Origin: Phallusia fumigata
Taxonomy: Eukaryota; Chordata; Ascidiacea; Phlebobranchia; Ascidiidae
DNA: 34,204 bases
NCBI GenBank assembly: GCA_008931825.1
Contig: QXVZ01031710.1
Span: 1 to 34,204 of the forward strand
Direction of reading: 5' to 3'
Shown piece by piece: positions 32,001-34,204 of this stretch. Under the pieces are notes generated by a model that worked only from the letters and a program-made list of their open reading frames with translations, ran no database searches and was not told the origin of the DNA. Position 1 is the first letter of the stretch; every line of letters begins with the position of its first letter. The position numbers and the translations under genes are program-made.

Positions 32001-34204
32001 TTCGGAGACCATAGAAATAACCACTAAACACCGACCGGGATAAAAACATTAATATTCCTGGTGAAAATACATTAAACAACACGATAAGATGATTGTTGAT
32101 GCATAATTTTTTTTATTTCGAGGTTTTTCGTCGTTCTTGATCTACTCGCCTGCCTTCTTGTTAACGAAACGCACTGGAAGAAAGCCGTAGAAAAAATCAA
32201 GATATAAATGCTCCAAATGTTTCTGTATAAATTTTCAACAGCAAATTATAGGTTTTTTAACAGGTTTTTTTTTGGTTGGTAACCACTGCTTTAATAAAAA
32301 AAACAACATAGTGTCAACAGAAATGCATTCATTTACGTTTTGATCAGTTAGATATTTACCAAAGATGGAAAAACACAAAGATGCCAGCAGCCTTACAAAC
32401 ACATTGTTGAACAAATTTTTCGGCATGCTCGTGGATAAATAACCACCTAACCAGTTTGCCATGCTGTGTAATGTAATTGCAGTTGGGTTAGATGTGGAAA
32501 TTGGACAGTCAGATCAGTAGTTAATGCGCTTAGAATCCGTTTATTCAGGGTGAAAACATACCACTCCTAGTTGATCAATATCAGGATTCGCCCGGCTGCT
32601 GCTGAAAGACCGTAATTTTTTCAGCCACAAGGATTAAGTACACGAAAAGGAATTGGTGCCAAGACCAGGTGCTTCCTAACTTCGATCCAAGTGAACTTTG
32701 GGGGATCAATACGTTAGTCTGGACCAAAGGTTGATATCAAAACACGCACGTTGTTTCTTTGTGAACATGTTTAAATTTTTAAGAAAAGATTCGATGATAT
32801 GGATTCACAAACTGCAGGGACGGTACTTTTAAAAAGTCCAAAAACGACTGACCTATATCAAAATATACTGACCCAAACAGTTCATGTTACATTTATCAGT
32901 TATTGCCAAATCGTTGATGAATAAAACATGTCGCTTTTAAGAACTATTGGAACCAGTATATTTTAATTTGAGTTATGAACAGATCCTTTGTTTGGCGTTT
33001 CGACTGAACTAGATTTGGAAATTAAGGTAAATTTAGTTTTAAATTCAGATGCAATGTAGTATTTTTTCCATTACGGGCATGTAAGACAAGATATGCAAAT
33101 CGTGAAAATAATCAACTTACCTAATGTCTAGTTTGACGCTATTAAGAATCAAGTTTAAAAGTGTTTACATGCATTAAGCCACTTGGCACATATTGGTTAG
33201 AGCGGTAAGAGCCGGGAAAAACCGGTTAAAACTAGTTGGTTTCTATTGATTAGCGAGAAAGCATCACCTGCAAGCAATGGCTCCTGCATCGATTGTTTAT
33301 GACGCATCGTGTGGTTGTGACGTAACTGGTGGTACACAAACTGACATGCTGTCACACTTTGAATTCTAAAACCGCATTGTTTATTATTTCAAACTCTCAA
33401 CCGTGACACGCCTGCGTGTGTGTTTTCAATTTTCTTTAAATTGGAGAATATAGTTAGATTGAATGTAATGCAGAAGTTGCTACCTTTAATGGCAAACAAC
33501 AAACGCAATGTCACTGGTATCTACACAACCTTTTTATCAGCGGTTCACATTCGTCTGCTTTTAACTACTACAATTCGAAATACGAGCTCTCTTGCGCCTC
33601 GCGCGGACATAAAATTTTCCAAATCATGTTAACATCGAACTTTATGATCATTGAAAGTGTTTTTCTGTTCATGACGCAAACACACCAAGTTTTACTTTAT
33701 TATATATTGGGATTAGTGTCATTGTTGTTGAGGTTTTTTTATCAATTATGTTAGTGTTTTTCTAAATAAGCTTAAAATTTGTTTTAGTACCCTGGTCCAA
33801 AACTATGATTCAGTCTCAATAAAAAAACGCTCGACAGTACTTGTGTGTAAATCATTTCCTGATGATGACAACAGCGTTTGTCGAAACGCAGAAAATGTTT
33901 TACATATAAGTACTGGCTTCTTCCTTATGAGCAAAGTGCGAGTTTGATAAAAGAACAAACAGCCAATAAAAGTACAAATTATTTAAAACTACGACGCTTA
34001 TGAATTAATTTGGTGCAATATATTGATGATAACATTCAACACAAGTTTCAACAACAACTTGCACATAATCTAAAAATACTGCTGTTACGTCATAATGGTT
34101 CCGGGAACATGACCGGATGAATTTGACGTGGGGGGAGCAGTTCCTTCTGACACCCCCCCAATTAGTAAAATGGGCAGTGTGACCGTTGCGTCATAATGGT
34201 TTGA
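29034..34204. other. Right-hand stretch without a recognised gene
   Basis: AT-rich, with open frames up to 115 codons (31240-31587) that lack any recognised signature. It contains a TGACGTCA at 30899-30906, a hAT-like end at 32274-32288 and repeated ACGTCAYAATGG words, two of them 101 bp apart at the very end. No exon could be supported. Confidence 0.55.
32274..32288 (-). mobile_element. hAT-like terminal motif
   Basis: GGTTGGTAACCACTG, one base different from the motif at 26370. It has a T-rich inner side, as is common next to hAT ends, and no partner end in the window. Confidence 0.35.

Noticed and set aside
1-34204. CRISPR array, operon-like bacterial genes, rRNA
   Set aside because: No regularly spaced repeats, no ribosome-binding-site-led gene series and no rRNA signature; the sequence is eukaryotic.

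Overview
This is nuclear DNA from an animal, most likely a tunicate of the genus Ciona. Three things point there: spliceosomal introns with GT/AG ends interrupt recognisable animal genes; the AT-rich sequence carries three 15/16 or 16/16 matches to the 16-nt Ciona trans-spliced leader as I remember it; and overlapping contig ends with allele-like divergence fit a shotgun assembly of a very heterozygous individual. The species is not resolved; C. savignyi-like is a guess based on the divergence.

Layout. (1) 37-152, plus strand: last coding exon of a pirin gene, whose earlier exons lie left of the window. (2) 153-5920: no convincing gene, only small repeats and a compact GC-rich block with two RFX X-boxes around an octamer, probably inside the 3' UTR of the next gene. 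(3) 5921-12040, minus strand: four consecutive exons of a JNK/p38-type MAP-kinase phosphatase of the DUSP8/DUSP16 class. They encode the linker, the complete dual-specificity phosphatase domain and a Ser/Arg/Pro-rich tail of about 490 residues. The N-terminal rhodanese-like exon(s) were not found. The first visible exon is present twice, which I read as two alleles placed in tandem by the assembler. (4) 12041-28950: no gene I can prove; it holds regulatory-looking motif groups, a misplaced allelic contig, contig-end duplications and TE traces. (5) 28961-29033, minus strand: a complete tRNA-Ala(AGC) with a pol III terminator. (6) 29034-34204: no recognisable gene.

Six single N characters (11388, 12480, 13319, 14116, 19953, 27586) mark contig joins. 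Repeated or misplaced sequence adjoins every one, so local copy number here is unreliable.

Pirin and the phosphatase are transcribed towards each other, tail to tail. Nothing in the sequence says they act together. Beyond the genes, the points most worth a second look are the spliced-leader-like 16-mers, the strong excess of the palindrome TGACGTCA (two copies inside a phosphatase coding exon), the RFX/octamer/RFX block, and the nearly all-silent divergence between the two copies of the phosphatase exon. I saw no clear undescribed multi-gene system.
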